From Liolophura sinensis (lineage: Eukaryota > Mollusca > Polyplacophora > Chitonida > Chitonidae), in contig NC_088297.1 of the NCBI RefSeq assembly GCF_032854445.1, positions 23,449,127-23,509,126 of the forward strand: a DNA stretch of 60,000 bases, in the 5' to 3' direction. A model generated the notes under the pieces. The model was not told where the DNA came from. It did not search any database and saw only the letters and a list, made by a program, of their open reading frames with translations. Within the stretch, counting starts at the first letter, position 1. The number at the start of each line of letters is the position of its first letter. A program made the position numbers and the translations under genes. Positions 1 to 9,623 of this stretch are shown one piece after another.

Positions 1-131
1 AGGCTTACCTATAACAGATGTGAAGTAAATTGATGCGAATAGGTGACTCGCACTTGCAACCATGTTGAATCTTCAGTAACTAAAGACTGTCACTCTCAAG
101 TGCACAGTGAAAGGCACACTCTAGCAGAGAT

Positions 132-500
132 AGAATTAAAGACTTACAGCATAGAGAATAAAACCAGAACAGCGACGACAGTGTGATAGACGTACAGCAT
201 AGAGATTAAAATCAGAGCACCGATGACAGTGTGATAGACGTACAGCACAGAGAGTAAAACCAGAGCAGCGAAGACAGGGTTATAGTTGACAAAACACGTA
301 ACCGATGAAATACGGCCTCAGTTTACGTCAATTTACCTCAGTTAGGTTTTATTCTAACCTTTCATGTTCAGGGCAAATTACACGACCCCTAGCAGTATGG
401 CTTAACCATATTTTGGTAAAAAAAAGAGACAGTGATGTTAACTGCAATTTATTAGACGTCAATTGTCTAGAGTTACACTTGTTAAGAATACTAATGGTCT
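132..500. repeat. Dispersed repeat, family D, copy 1
   Basis: A head segment of about 55-60 bp with the words acagcatagagaataaaacc and agcagcgaagacag occurs three times in a row, followed by a unique-looking body (about 290-500) with ttacctcagttagg. The same head and body recur at 17926-18180, and the head alone at 14612-14690. No coding potential or tRNA-like part was seen. It lies downstream of FAXC exon 2, so probably in the next intron of that gene. The class is unknown. Confidence 0.6.
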
Positions 501-952
501 TGAGTGTAGGTAGCCTATAAGTATGTACATGTGCACATACTTTGAAGGTCACTGGAAGGCAATGAGAAACATATAAAACTCCTTGCCGTATTTAACAAAG
601 CGGTTCAATGCTCTGTACTCCTCTGTTCTGCCCTGCAGTACGTCAGCTTATGAAACACTTAGGCGGCACACAAAAGTGCAACGCTGCAACCGATGACGAT
701 ATGTTTTCAGTGCAATTTAGAACCATTTGTGTAAGCTCGTCGGAGTACCCCATTGCACCTTGTCAATTATCTCATCTGCATATATTTACCTTAATGATAA
801 AATACGGAATTAATGTATTTATTGTGGTAAAAAGGCGTAAAGTGAAATTTGGAAGATCATTCAAAATTAGACTGACTATACAAAACTTGTTGCGTATTTT
901 GAGATACAGTTGTCGGAGCATTGTCTGGGGGTGGGGGTGGTGACTGCATTAC

Positions 953-1092
953 CTGGTAAGGTATGTTGGCCATCCTCAGGTAAGTTTCCAGTTTGAGGCA
1001 GTAAGGGGAAAAGCTGGGGGCATAGGGGCCTCTTTGGAACTGGTACAGGATAACGGTATTCGGGACATCTTCTGGACAGAAATCAGACCCAC
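953..1092 (-). CDS. faxc: FAXC-like gene, coding exon 2 (start of GST/thioredoxin-like domain)
   Basis: Read on the minus strand, this exon starts after a T-rich acceptor ending TTTTTCAG at 1093 and ends at CAG before GTAATG at 952. It encodes about 46 residues including NTVILYQF and [19 protein letters not shown]. This is the hallmark N-terminal block of the failed axon connections family, a membrane-anchored GST-like protein (first thioredoxin-fold strand and helix, with the Ser-Pro-x-Cys corner). It enters in phase 2, which matches the end of the anchor exon at 4739, and leaves in phase 0. The following exons must lie beyond the left edge. In the fly the family is linked to axon connection; the biochemical activity is not established. 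Family assignment is by recognised motif, without a database search. Confidence 0.8.
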
Positions 1093-1164
1093 TGAAAAAA
1101 AAGCCATTCATGTGGTAATACAGTATTGTTATATGATCCAGTTATTCAGGGTGAGAGTTACGCA

Positions 1165-1350
1165 GGGTCAGGCGTTCGTGACGTAAGGCAACCAGTCAAC
1201 CAGCTCTATTGACGTACGATAACCAGTCAACCAGCTCTCGTGACGTAAGACAATCAGTCGCCTGGCAAAAGTGACGTAAAATAATCAGTCAACCAGCCAT
1301 TGTGACGTAAGACAATCAATCAACCAGTGATATTAGCGCAAGACAGTCAA
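1165..1350. repeat. Imperfect tandem repeat with TGACGTA cores
   Basis: About five units of roughly 36 bp, each with gtgacgtaa or a variant followed by cagtcaaccagc. It lies in FAXC-like intron 1, about 75 bp upstream (sense) of the exon 2 acceptor. It shares its words with the larger block at 1875-2565. Confidence 0.7.
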
Positions 1351-1874
1351 CCAGCGCCAGGTATCCTTATATTGACAGGTCGTTTAAAAGTCGAGAGTAA
1401 GGTTGCTTTGCCTTTATGACTTATGTGGAGTCGTAACTATGGGGTAGCGCTGATCTTACATCGGTTTCGATGACAATATTTATTGGATGCCTGAAAACAC
1501 CGTGGAATTGTTCTCTGCAAGACACAAAAGCAACAATACAGATATTCGGAAGGCACATTGTACAGTGCAAAGTCCAAGATATAGTACATTTAAATGGAAA
1601 GGCAGGTAGGTCACACAGATATAGGACGACAGAGATAATTATCCATGACAACCAACATACACCCTGACGTCAATTTCACGTAACCGGTTTATAATTAAAC
1701 CAAAAAGAAACATGATAAAACATTGTCAGAGACAGGTATTCGGATCTTGAGAGTTCAAATTCGGACAACTTTGTTATTTTAAGGCAATTCTTCACAATTT
1801 GAACTTACATTTTCCATTCCTGAATATATTAATGAGGTTGTCGGTTTTGATTCAAAACTGGCAGTGTGGAGTCA

Positions 1875-2565
1875 GCCCCTATGGCTTTGTGTAGTCAGTA
1901 ATCCATCGTTCGTGACCTATGCAGTCACTAAGCCATCGCTCGTGACATATGCAATCACTAAACCAGCGCTAGTGACGTATGCAGTCAGTCAGTCATCAGG
2001 TGCTCGTGACGTAACCAGACATCATGCGCCCGTGACGTATGCAGACATGAGGCGCTTTTGATGTATGCAATCATCAGGGGCGAGTGATGTATGCAGGCGC
2101 TTATGTTTTATGCAGACATCAGGTGCTCATGGTGTACTGTCAGTCACCGGGTGCTCGTGAAGTATGCAGTCAACCAGCAAGCGCTCGTGACGTATGTAGA
2201 CAACTACTAAGCGCTCGTGACGTATGCAGTCAGTCATCGTGCGCTCATGACGTGTGCAGACATCAGGTGCTCATGACGTACAGTCAGTCATCGGGCGCTC
2301 GTGAAGTATGCAGTCAACCAGCAAGCGCTCGTGACGTATGTAGACAACTACTAAGCGCTCGTGACGTATGTAGTCAGTCATCGTGCGCTCATGACGTGTG
2401 CAGACATCAGGTGCTCATGACGTACAGTCAGTCATCGGGCGCTCGTGAAGTGTGCAGTCAAACACCAAGCGCTCGTGACGTATGCACTCAACCACCAAGC
2501 GCTCGTAACGTATGTAGTCAACTACCAAGCGCTCGTGACGTATACGCTCGTGATGTACAAACTTC
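1875..2565. repeat. Minisatellite with TGACGTA cores
   Basis: About 25 units of roughly 26 bp built around gcgctcgtgacgtatgcagtc, with a larger repeat of about 140 bp visible inside. Most units hold TGACGTA, close to a CREB/ATF half site. The long reading frame across it (2084-2584) follows from the repetition and is not a gene. Confidence 0.8.
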
Positions 2566-3038
2566 CACGCAGGGAGCCTCATAAACTTGATGTCTCAGTT
2601 TCCACATGCATGTTGCATGTGGGTGTACTCAATGTGTGAGGCATTCCGTGAATGAAATCTATTGTTCCAGTGAGTCATCGAAAAAATATAACCCAAAGAC
2701 AGTGGAGGTGCTCGCATCCCTGACGATATGCGACACCCTGGACATCAGCAAATTTCCAATTTATGGACAACACGTGTACATGTTGCGTAGGTCCGCTATA
2801 ACCCATGTAGGAAATGGGAATTTAGGTCTGCCTAAATAATTGAGTAATAGTGGAGTCTATTGTTCTTTTCTGGACAACGCCACTGGCTTTTTATAGTTGT
2901 ATAGTAAAACTAAGACATAGCTCACAGGCAATACATCGCAACAGCAGAAAATGATGTGGTTTCATAAAAGTTAGCTACAGCGGATTTATATATTAGGCGG
3001 GAAATGTAAAGCGATCGCGTCCATTAATGGTTACATAA

Positions 3039-3200
3039 TGTATTTATTTGTATATTTATTGCATTAGTGTTTTACGCTGTACATAAGAATATTTCAGTCA
3101 TACGAGACAACGGCGACCAGCATTATGGTAGGAAGAAACCGGACAGAGCCAGGGGAAACACATGACCATCCACAGGTTGTTGCAAGGCCTTTCTTTGTTT
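3039..3200 (-). mobile_element. SINE family A fragment
   Basis: The tail half of the local tRNA-headed SINE: tttatttgtatattt tail, gttttacgctgtac, cagcattatggtagg, then ccatccacaggttg. The tRNA-like head is missing. The gene-like strand is minus, because the tRNA head of complete copies reads on that strand. Confidence 0.75.
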
Positions 3201-3877
3201 AGAATAAAAATAACGCTCAAAGTAATCCCGATGAAACAGAGAATATGCAGAACATAAAAATTGATCAGAGACTACGACTAACCTAATCGTGTGCTAAAAC
3301 AATGTCATGGTCTAAAAATTGCACATGCCTTTTAATTTCTAATATACATTAATTTTATAAATTATTATGTGTAGCAATCCTCATGTGTTCGTGATTTTAT
3401 CTTGAAATTTCCCTGATCTTTTCTTTGTTTCTTTAAATCACAGTGTATATCATTGAACGACTTAAGACTAGCAAAGGACATAAACAGTGAACTTTGAATG
3501 GCTGAGTTAACACTGTCATTGTCAGAAATTCTCCAAACTGTGGACACGGAGCTCAGAAATGCATAACAGACGTGTTTCGTGACGCACATTGGGTGGTTAA
3601 TTGAGAACTTTTAAAAGGCTCTGCATGTTCTAGCTCATAACACAGTTAAAAGAATTTAATAAGTGTGTCTTATTTGATATATTATATCTGAGTGTTATTT
3701 TCATAAAATACTTTGTAAAATAGGGCCAAAAATTGTCATGTACAGATCTGCACATTTCCTGACAAACGTCACATTTGAATACCCTGAAGGTTTTCTGTAA
3801 TGCATAATAGTCCGCCTGGCCACAAACCACTCTTTTCCAGCTGTTGCATGCTATTCATAAGACAGAGTGCATATTTA

Positions 3878-4060
3878 CTGATTTATTTTATTGAAGATAT
3901 ACATCGTACTTAAGAATAGCTCGCTTATACGATGGAGGCCAACATTATGGTGAGAGGAAACCGGGCACAGGCACGAGTAACCCATGACCATCCGCAGGTT
4001 GTTGACAGATTTTTCAACGTACGGCCGGAGGGGGAGGCAGAATGAGCTGGGTAGGCTGTA
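3878..4060 (-). mobile_element. SINE family A fragment
   Basis: Diverged copy with the words catcgtacttaagaat, ccaacattatggtgag, ccatccgcaggttg and acggccggag. It ends before the tRNA-like head. It lies in FAXC-like intron 1. Confidence 0.75.
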
Positions 4061-4479
4061 TATATGTATTCAAGCAGATACAGGAAAGGTTTATATCACT
4101 TTCCTAGCTTGCTGTCGAAAAGAATTGCTTGAAAGAAAAGCTCGGCTGTTCACGATGGGAATCGAACAGGATTTGACGCCTTTAGCTTCGGTTCAGCATA
4201 TACAGTCACATTTACGTTTAGCCTGAGTGCTTTGTATACAATCTTTTCAGTCAGTGGCTCTTTACATATGTAAATGAGTGAAAACCCGTCAAACGCCTAC
4301 TATGGCGATGATTTTTTTCTCCACTCAGGTTTCATACCAGCCAAACAAGTGGCTCTCAGGGTCGTCCCTTTAAATGTACCTGTTGATTTTGTGTGAAAAA
4401 TTAATGTTTCTTAACTGATTTAAACACATTGCAAGGAATATATTCTAGTCTAGCATACACGGCCGGACATTACAGTAGA

Positions 4480-4745
4480 TCTCACCCGGTCTAAGTCTCA
4501 CTTGATCTTTCCGCAATCAAGATCTTACCGGTTCCCAGGCAGAGCTTACCGGATTCCAGGCAGAGCTTATCGGATCCCAAGCAGAGCCTGTCGTGTCCCA
4601 GATCTTACTGGATTCCAGACAGAGCTTACCGGATACCAGACAGAGCTTATCGGATCCCATGCAGAGCTTGCCGTGTCTTAGATCTTACCAGATTCCAGCT
4701 CTTACCTGATCCCAAATCTACCTGATCCCAGATCTTACCTTGCGA
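4480..4745 (-). repeat. Minisatellite made of 5' splice-site copies, FAXC-like intron 1
   Basis: On the minus strand the intron opens with GTAAGATCTGGGATC and then repeats this theme in an irregular register of about 20 bp: GTAAGATCTGG, GTAAGCTCTGTCTGG and close variants. About eight units keep GTAAG. The array begins at the exon itself. At its far end the exon word CTTGATTGCG also recurs, so exon sequence was included in the duplication. Confidence 0.8.
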
Positions 4746-4851
4746 GAAGTCTCTGGATCGCAATCAAGCCGACAAAGACGATCAATAATCCAGTAGCGAC
4801 TGGTAACCATGGATACTGATACAGGTGGTCCAGTGCCCAGTTCAGATCCAT
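4739..4851 (-). CDS. faxc: FAXC-like gene, first coding exon (membrane anchor)
   Basis: ATG at 4851 lies in a good initiation context (G at -3 and +4), and an in-frame TAA 12 nt upstream fixes the start. The 113-nt exon encodes 37 residues plus two bases. After a short polar start with several aromatic residues comes one hydrophobic segment (about residues 14-36, including GLLIVFVGLIAIQRLLA), which fits the membrane anchor found before the GST-like domain in FAXC proteins. The exon ends GCAAG before GTAAGATC, phase 2, and the joining codon with 1092 reads Ser. The gene lies head-to-tail downstream of TRANK1 on the same strand. Anchor plus family-typical second exon make this convincing, though exon 1 alone would not be recognisable. 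Confidence 0.75.
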
Positions 4852-4939
4852 CGCGGCGGGTTACAGGGTGATCAGAACGAGTGTCGATCCCGGAGAGAGC
4901 GGAGTTAAGGCTTGTGGTTCTCTCCTCCACACACCCAGT

Positions 4940-5170
4940 AAGCCTCCTCAAGTCAGCTGCAAAGCGCGCTGTGCACGATTACGCTGTCTGATTCATTATA
5001 AACGGAGAGTCCTCGGACTCGCCAACAGTAGGGCCTACACCACAAAGCGACTCGCAAGCTTTTCCTCAGCCATATTGAAAGTAACATATAAGGGAATTAA
5101 CTCTTACGTGGCGCTAATGCAACTGGACGTGAGCTTATTCCGCCTAGTCTCCGAAAAAATGGCGGTCACA
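4940..5170 (-). promoter_or_regulatory. Possible FAXC-like core promoter
   Basis: Upstream of the ATG the minus strand carries TTTATAAT near 5000 and a YY1-type CCGCCATTTT near 5155, in a locally CpG-richer stretch. This is where a transcription start would be expected, about 100-300 bp before the start codon. It is inference from motifs only. Confidence 0.3.
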
Positions 5171-5898
5171 CACACCACAGATTTTTGATAGCAGCCAATC
5201 CAGACTGACTAGTTTTCTGACCCCATATCTAGGTCGTTGGATTGGATCGCACAAGTGACGTTACAACGAAAACTCAGCTGTGCATATGTAGGTCAAAGTG
5301 CAACGTCTTGCGGTCTCTCACAAAACCGGTCTGCCTCATTCAGCTGTTCGCAGCCCTCCGTCATGGTCTGACAACCTCGTTAGGTTGTTATGATGATAAT
5401 GTCGCCGTCCGTTCAAATGACCAGATATGAGTACATCAAGCATCCGGATGAATGTATGATTATGGCTACATGCCACTGTGTAGTATCACCGCCATATGGT
5501 GACCAGGAAATATGTAGGCCTTATTAGATACAATTGCCGCTCCTCTCCAAATAAAAGGAAAACCCAAGCACAACAAATACATGATTAACCCTTCTCATAT
5601 GTGACATTAACAGCATTTAGATGGACTTATTTGACTCTTTTATCTTATTTAGACTGAAACTACATGTGAGCCCTTTTCACAACCAAGTATACTGACACTA
5701 TACATATATGTATGATTTCTCGTGGAACGGGAAATAAACAGTATGCGTGTGCATGCTTGGGGTTAAACATCGTACTTAATCTTTCAATTATGACCACAAG
5801 GAGCCATCAGGTGCGTGTACATATACTGTTTCTCTTTGTAGCAGTGCGAGTCCATGCATGCAGCCATTGAAGCATCATGCGGAAGACACCAAACAGGC

Positions 5899-6011
5899 CA
5901 AGCGAGGCAGCAGTAAGTATCATTTTTAAAGTCTTTGGTATGACCCGACCCGAGTTTGATCCCAGGGTCACCAGAGGCGAAAGCTCTAACCATAAGCCAC
6001 CGACGCGGTCT
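5899..6011 (-). mobile_element. tRNA-derived SINE fragment, family C
   Basis: On the minus strand there is an A-box-like TGGCTTATGGTTAGAGC followed by a B-box-like GGATCAAACTC and then GGGTCATACCAAAGAC with TTTAAAAATG. This head-plus-body order is that of a tRNA-derived SINE. It differs from families A and B in this window. Confidence 0.6.
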
Positions 6012-7639
6012 GAAAAAGTGGTGCCAGAAGATAAACAGCATGCAACACAAAGCCTGCAATCAGATTACAAGTATTGTGACCAAAATCTTATAATGGTCAT
6101 AAGTAGTCTGAAAATTTCCCGGGCAAAACGCTTTATTTTACAAAATATAAATGGCACCATATAGCAATAATTTACCTTTAAAGGTTATCCGAGAAGCAGA
6201 CCTGTTTCGTGAGTAAATCCTGATTGGTAGAGTCCTGCAGACGACGCATAGCTGATACTGTGGATGTCCAAAGCTCAACAAAACAGAATTACACTCATTT
6301 TAAAATTAAAAAACTGCAGGTTTTTCAGTGATAACTTGTGAGGTAGATCGGAATCGTCAAACAATACACGGGATACAACAGTTACAGGACAGTTTTGACA
6401 AAGTGAAGGAACTTTGCTCCACTTTTCCTGTTATAGCCGCGTTTGACAACAGCAGAAGAGTTACTATAACCCAGTGTAATAGCTAGTTATGGCCTTAGTG
6501 GTATCCTCCAAGATGGATACCCAGAAGCGTACACCGCAAAGGGTGCTGGATATGGCCGAACAAAGGTATGCCCATCGAAAACGGGACATTGGCAAGATTT
6601 CCGGGGGCTCTTTCTCAGAAGCGTCTTAACTAACGACGGCGATGGATTAATGTTTGTTACCTCGTCGATCTCTCAAAGAACGTCTTAAATCACTCCGGTG
6701 GGTGTAGCTTCACCGACCTACCACCGACCTAGTTTGAGACAAGAACTGGAGTTCTTCAACGAAAAAAGGTGAAAAATAAAATGCTCCTGAACTGACTCAG
6801 AGATAACAACATACATGTCAGATTTGACGAAAGGTGGCTACTCGCGCGAATACTTCTCTGGTCCATTTTCTGTAGCGGGTTATTGAGACGTACATGTTTT
6901 GACAGGTACTTACAGCAGCGTCTGTGGGCCACATTTGCCGACATATTTGTAGGCTTTCTCTTTGTTACGACCGATCTACAACACATCATCGTGAGTGCAA
7001 AATCTGCGACCTGTCAAGGGTTTAAATTTGTTTTGAGAAACGGTGACGTCGTAAATTTTATGACTTAAGACGGGCCTAAGTCTACGACCGTCCTAAGTCT
7101 CTTTCGAGAAACGCCACCCTGAGCTGTAAAAAATTTCATGAGCATACATTTTGACGCCCTGTCGTCCTTGAAAATGGGCCGCTTGCTCCAGTCCTCTCCA
7201 GTCACCCCGCATGACATTTCCATCCATCTGTAAGGGAGATGACACGCCACGCATGTGAATCTCTTTCAAAGATGCTTTAAGCACTGCTTTCTTGCCGGAG
7301 ACATGTCACAAAGGCTTGGCAACATGACTGACCTCATGTTTGTTACCCGCTTCAAGTACAGCCAGTTCCAACCATATAGCGGCAAAAAGAGCTAAGTGAA
7401 CTGCCCTGCATGATTGCTTCTCTGAGGTTGGCCACACACTAAGCATGAAAGTCCTCACAGTGTCAGAGAATACTGATGTTTAAAACAAGGGGGGCTACCG
7501 ATGGGGTGAAGCGATAATAATTGTCTGGTATTACATATAGCTCCAGTGCTCTTCTGAATGAACAGACTGTATCACTGGTATCTATCAAATAAATGCACCT
7601 CATGCGCGTGTGATGTCGCCGTGCTGCTACTTGTTTCCC

Positions 7640-7850
7640 CTCAATCTGGGGCTAGGCAATGTATATTCGTTGTGTTAACTTGATCGCCGCGTTAGATATA
7701 TGAACAGCTACAATCAAACAGCAAACGAGATGCACATTTTGTTCGTCATATAGGCCTAGATTTACAAACCATTTGAACACTGATTTCACTTATGCGCCTG
7801 GCCTTTCCAACATCATAAAACCGGTGACTGCTTCTCTTTGCAGGATCCCG
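7640..7850. repeat. Dispersed repeat, copy of 17135-17370
   Basis: Shares ordered words with 17135-17370: ctggggctaggc, atgaacagctacaat, gagatgcaca-type and then gactgcttctctttg-type. Both copies are diverged. The class is unknown. Confidence 0.4.
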
Positions 7851-8170
7851 TCCTAATTTAGTGCTGTATATATTTTCACAGTGGTTTGTCCGTTTGTGAA
7901 CTGGCCTAGTGATTATTGACCTAGAGCGGTCATCTTGGTTGAGCGCTGGTATACGAATGACTGCTTCGACACATGTTCTACTTCATATATATTACTGAAA
8001 GGAACGTTACCACAGTTTTCTGTTGAACTTCCAACAATCATTACACTAAGCTAAACAGCCTTGTTTGTTTCACAGACCACCCTTTCTTAAGGTAAAACGA
8101 TAATTCTTCCTTTGGTAGAATTCGATGAAAAAAAAATATTTGAACGAAAGTTGTAAGGTAGGAAAATAGT

Positions 8171-8176
8171 TTTATT
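8171..8176 (-). terminator. Candidate poly(A) signal of TRANK1
   Basis: AATAAA on the minus strand, about 1.3 kb after the TRANK1 stop codon at 9471. It is the first canonical hexamer I see downstream; usage is unproven. Confidence 0.3.
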
Positions 8177-9470
8177 TCTTTGAGAAAATGACATTGCAGT
8201 ATCATGTAAATACAAAAAGAGACACAATCACCATAAAGCATTGTGATTTGAGCATGAAGCAATACAGAGTGAGAAATAGCTTACACCCACGTCCATAAAA
8301 CTTCCATCCGTCAACAACCGTTTCATAAATTTCTTTTGAATTTTTTCTTTTGTAAACCACTTCTTTTTGCGTAAGTCTCAACGCCTTGTGGTATTACCAC
8401 CAAGTGATCGTAATTTCTGAACAATAATTACAATTAGAGGTTACCAAGTTCAGCCAAATGCATCTAGCATGTAACACGTGTGTATGGAAACACTGCCCAT
8501 TCACCTAAGCAAATCTTTTACCAGACCTTTCAGCTAAGGATGCAGAATAAAACCTTACCTTCATAAGTAAAAGGAGAGACCAAATCATTAAGCGCATATG
8601 TGAGCACAACAAAAAAAAGGAGAGGAAAACTGATGTAAAAAAACAGTACAAATGATAAACTGAAGTGTATCACTGAAAACAAAAATCTATATGTATCAGT
8701 GTACAAAGAGAAAACAGCAGCGTAAAAAGGCACAAAATCCTTGAAAATAAGTTTTCTAGAAGGCACAATGTGTTATAGCTGTCGTAATTAGCATTATCGT
8801 GTATAAAGCAAAAATGTATTTTAATTAGTGGAGGATATGCACACGCAACTCTCTGAGAATGACATGCTTGATTAAATGAGTTACCGTAAGGAGAAAGTTC
8901 TATGGGACTAAACAATATTACACAGTCCATCAAGAGTAACAATGCGGCGAAAATTGTGTTCTGGGGCTGAAAAACCCAGTTTTTTGAAGTTGTCTTCAAA
9001 GAAAGGAAATATACAAATGGCTTGTCACTAAATAACGTGCTTGCACGACCTTTTCAACACCAATGCCTGATGCTCTAGATAAGGAACTAGAAATCTATCC
9101 TACTTTGGGACTAAGTGTATAGCTGCAGACCTGTCTTAAGCTGAAAAAATAACACAGCTTTTTGGGGAATACGAGAAATAGCACCTGGCAGCAAGATGTT
9201 ACACAGGCGGTGCGGACTACAGTGTTATGCAAGCAGGCTCTCTGGGGCTCACAGGTAGTTTGTCTGTAGTCTCTGGTGCACACTGAGCCTGTCGAAGAAA
9301 CACTGAAAACATATTCTAGCATACAGCATCAAAACTAGATCTAGATGGACATAACCAATAGCTGGACAAACAAGTGTGTGGCAAAAGCAAGTGCGTATGA
9401 AGTAACAAATGTGTCATTTGACTGAATAAAGAAACAACAATAGGAAAATGGCACTGATGCTTCCTCGTGG

Positions 9471-9623
9471 TCAGTTTTTCTCTTTCTTTCGCTTCTTGGC
9501 CAACTTCTTTTTTGCACGGCGCCCTTTGGGTTCCCAAATTTCCGGTCCGTCGACAACTGGCTCTATTTCAGTGTAAGACGCGTCTGCGGCGGACGGGCTA
9601 GGTCGTTTCTCTTTCTCGGAGGG
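9471..9623 (-). CDS. TRANK1: TRANK1-like exon 21 (C-terminus and stop)
   Basis: Residues 3288-3337 and TGA at 9471-9473. Acceptor CTCAG at 9624, entered in phase 0. It encodes a Ser/Pro-rich start and a strongly basic end (AKKKLAKKRKKEKN), like the basic C-terminus of vertebrate TRANK1. A nuclear or nucleic-acid-binding signal is possible. Confidence 0.85.
   Translation of the reverse strand, partial: PSEKEKRPSPSAADASYTEIEPVVDGPEIWEPKGRRAKKKLAKKRKKEKN

Larger units (their letters stand above)
5200..9470. other. Intergenic stretch between FAXC-like and TRANK1-like genes
   Basis: No convincing protein gene on either strand. It holds the SINE at 5899-6011, a short open frame at 6489-6629 (46 codons, unsupported), a diverged repeat at about 7640-7850 that resembles 17135-17370, and AT-rich DNA from 8000 to 9470 that probably includes the TRANK1 3' untranslated region. 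On the minus strand the first clear AATAAA after the TRANK1 stop is at 8171-8176. Confidence 0.5.

Noticed and set aside
2084-2584. Plus-strand frame of 166 codons
   Set aside because: Produced by the TGACGTA minisatellite; no gene signals.
4868-5188. Plus-strand frame of 106 codons upstream of the FAXC-like gene
   Set aside because: It overlaps the likely promoter in antisense, lacks family features, and uses no clear exon signals.
6489-6629. Plus-strand frame of 46 codons with a possible donor (AAAG/GTATGC)
   Set aside because: No signal, domain or neighbouring exon supports it; short frames of this size are expected by chance.
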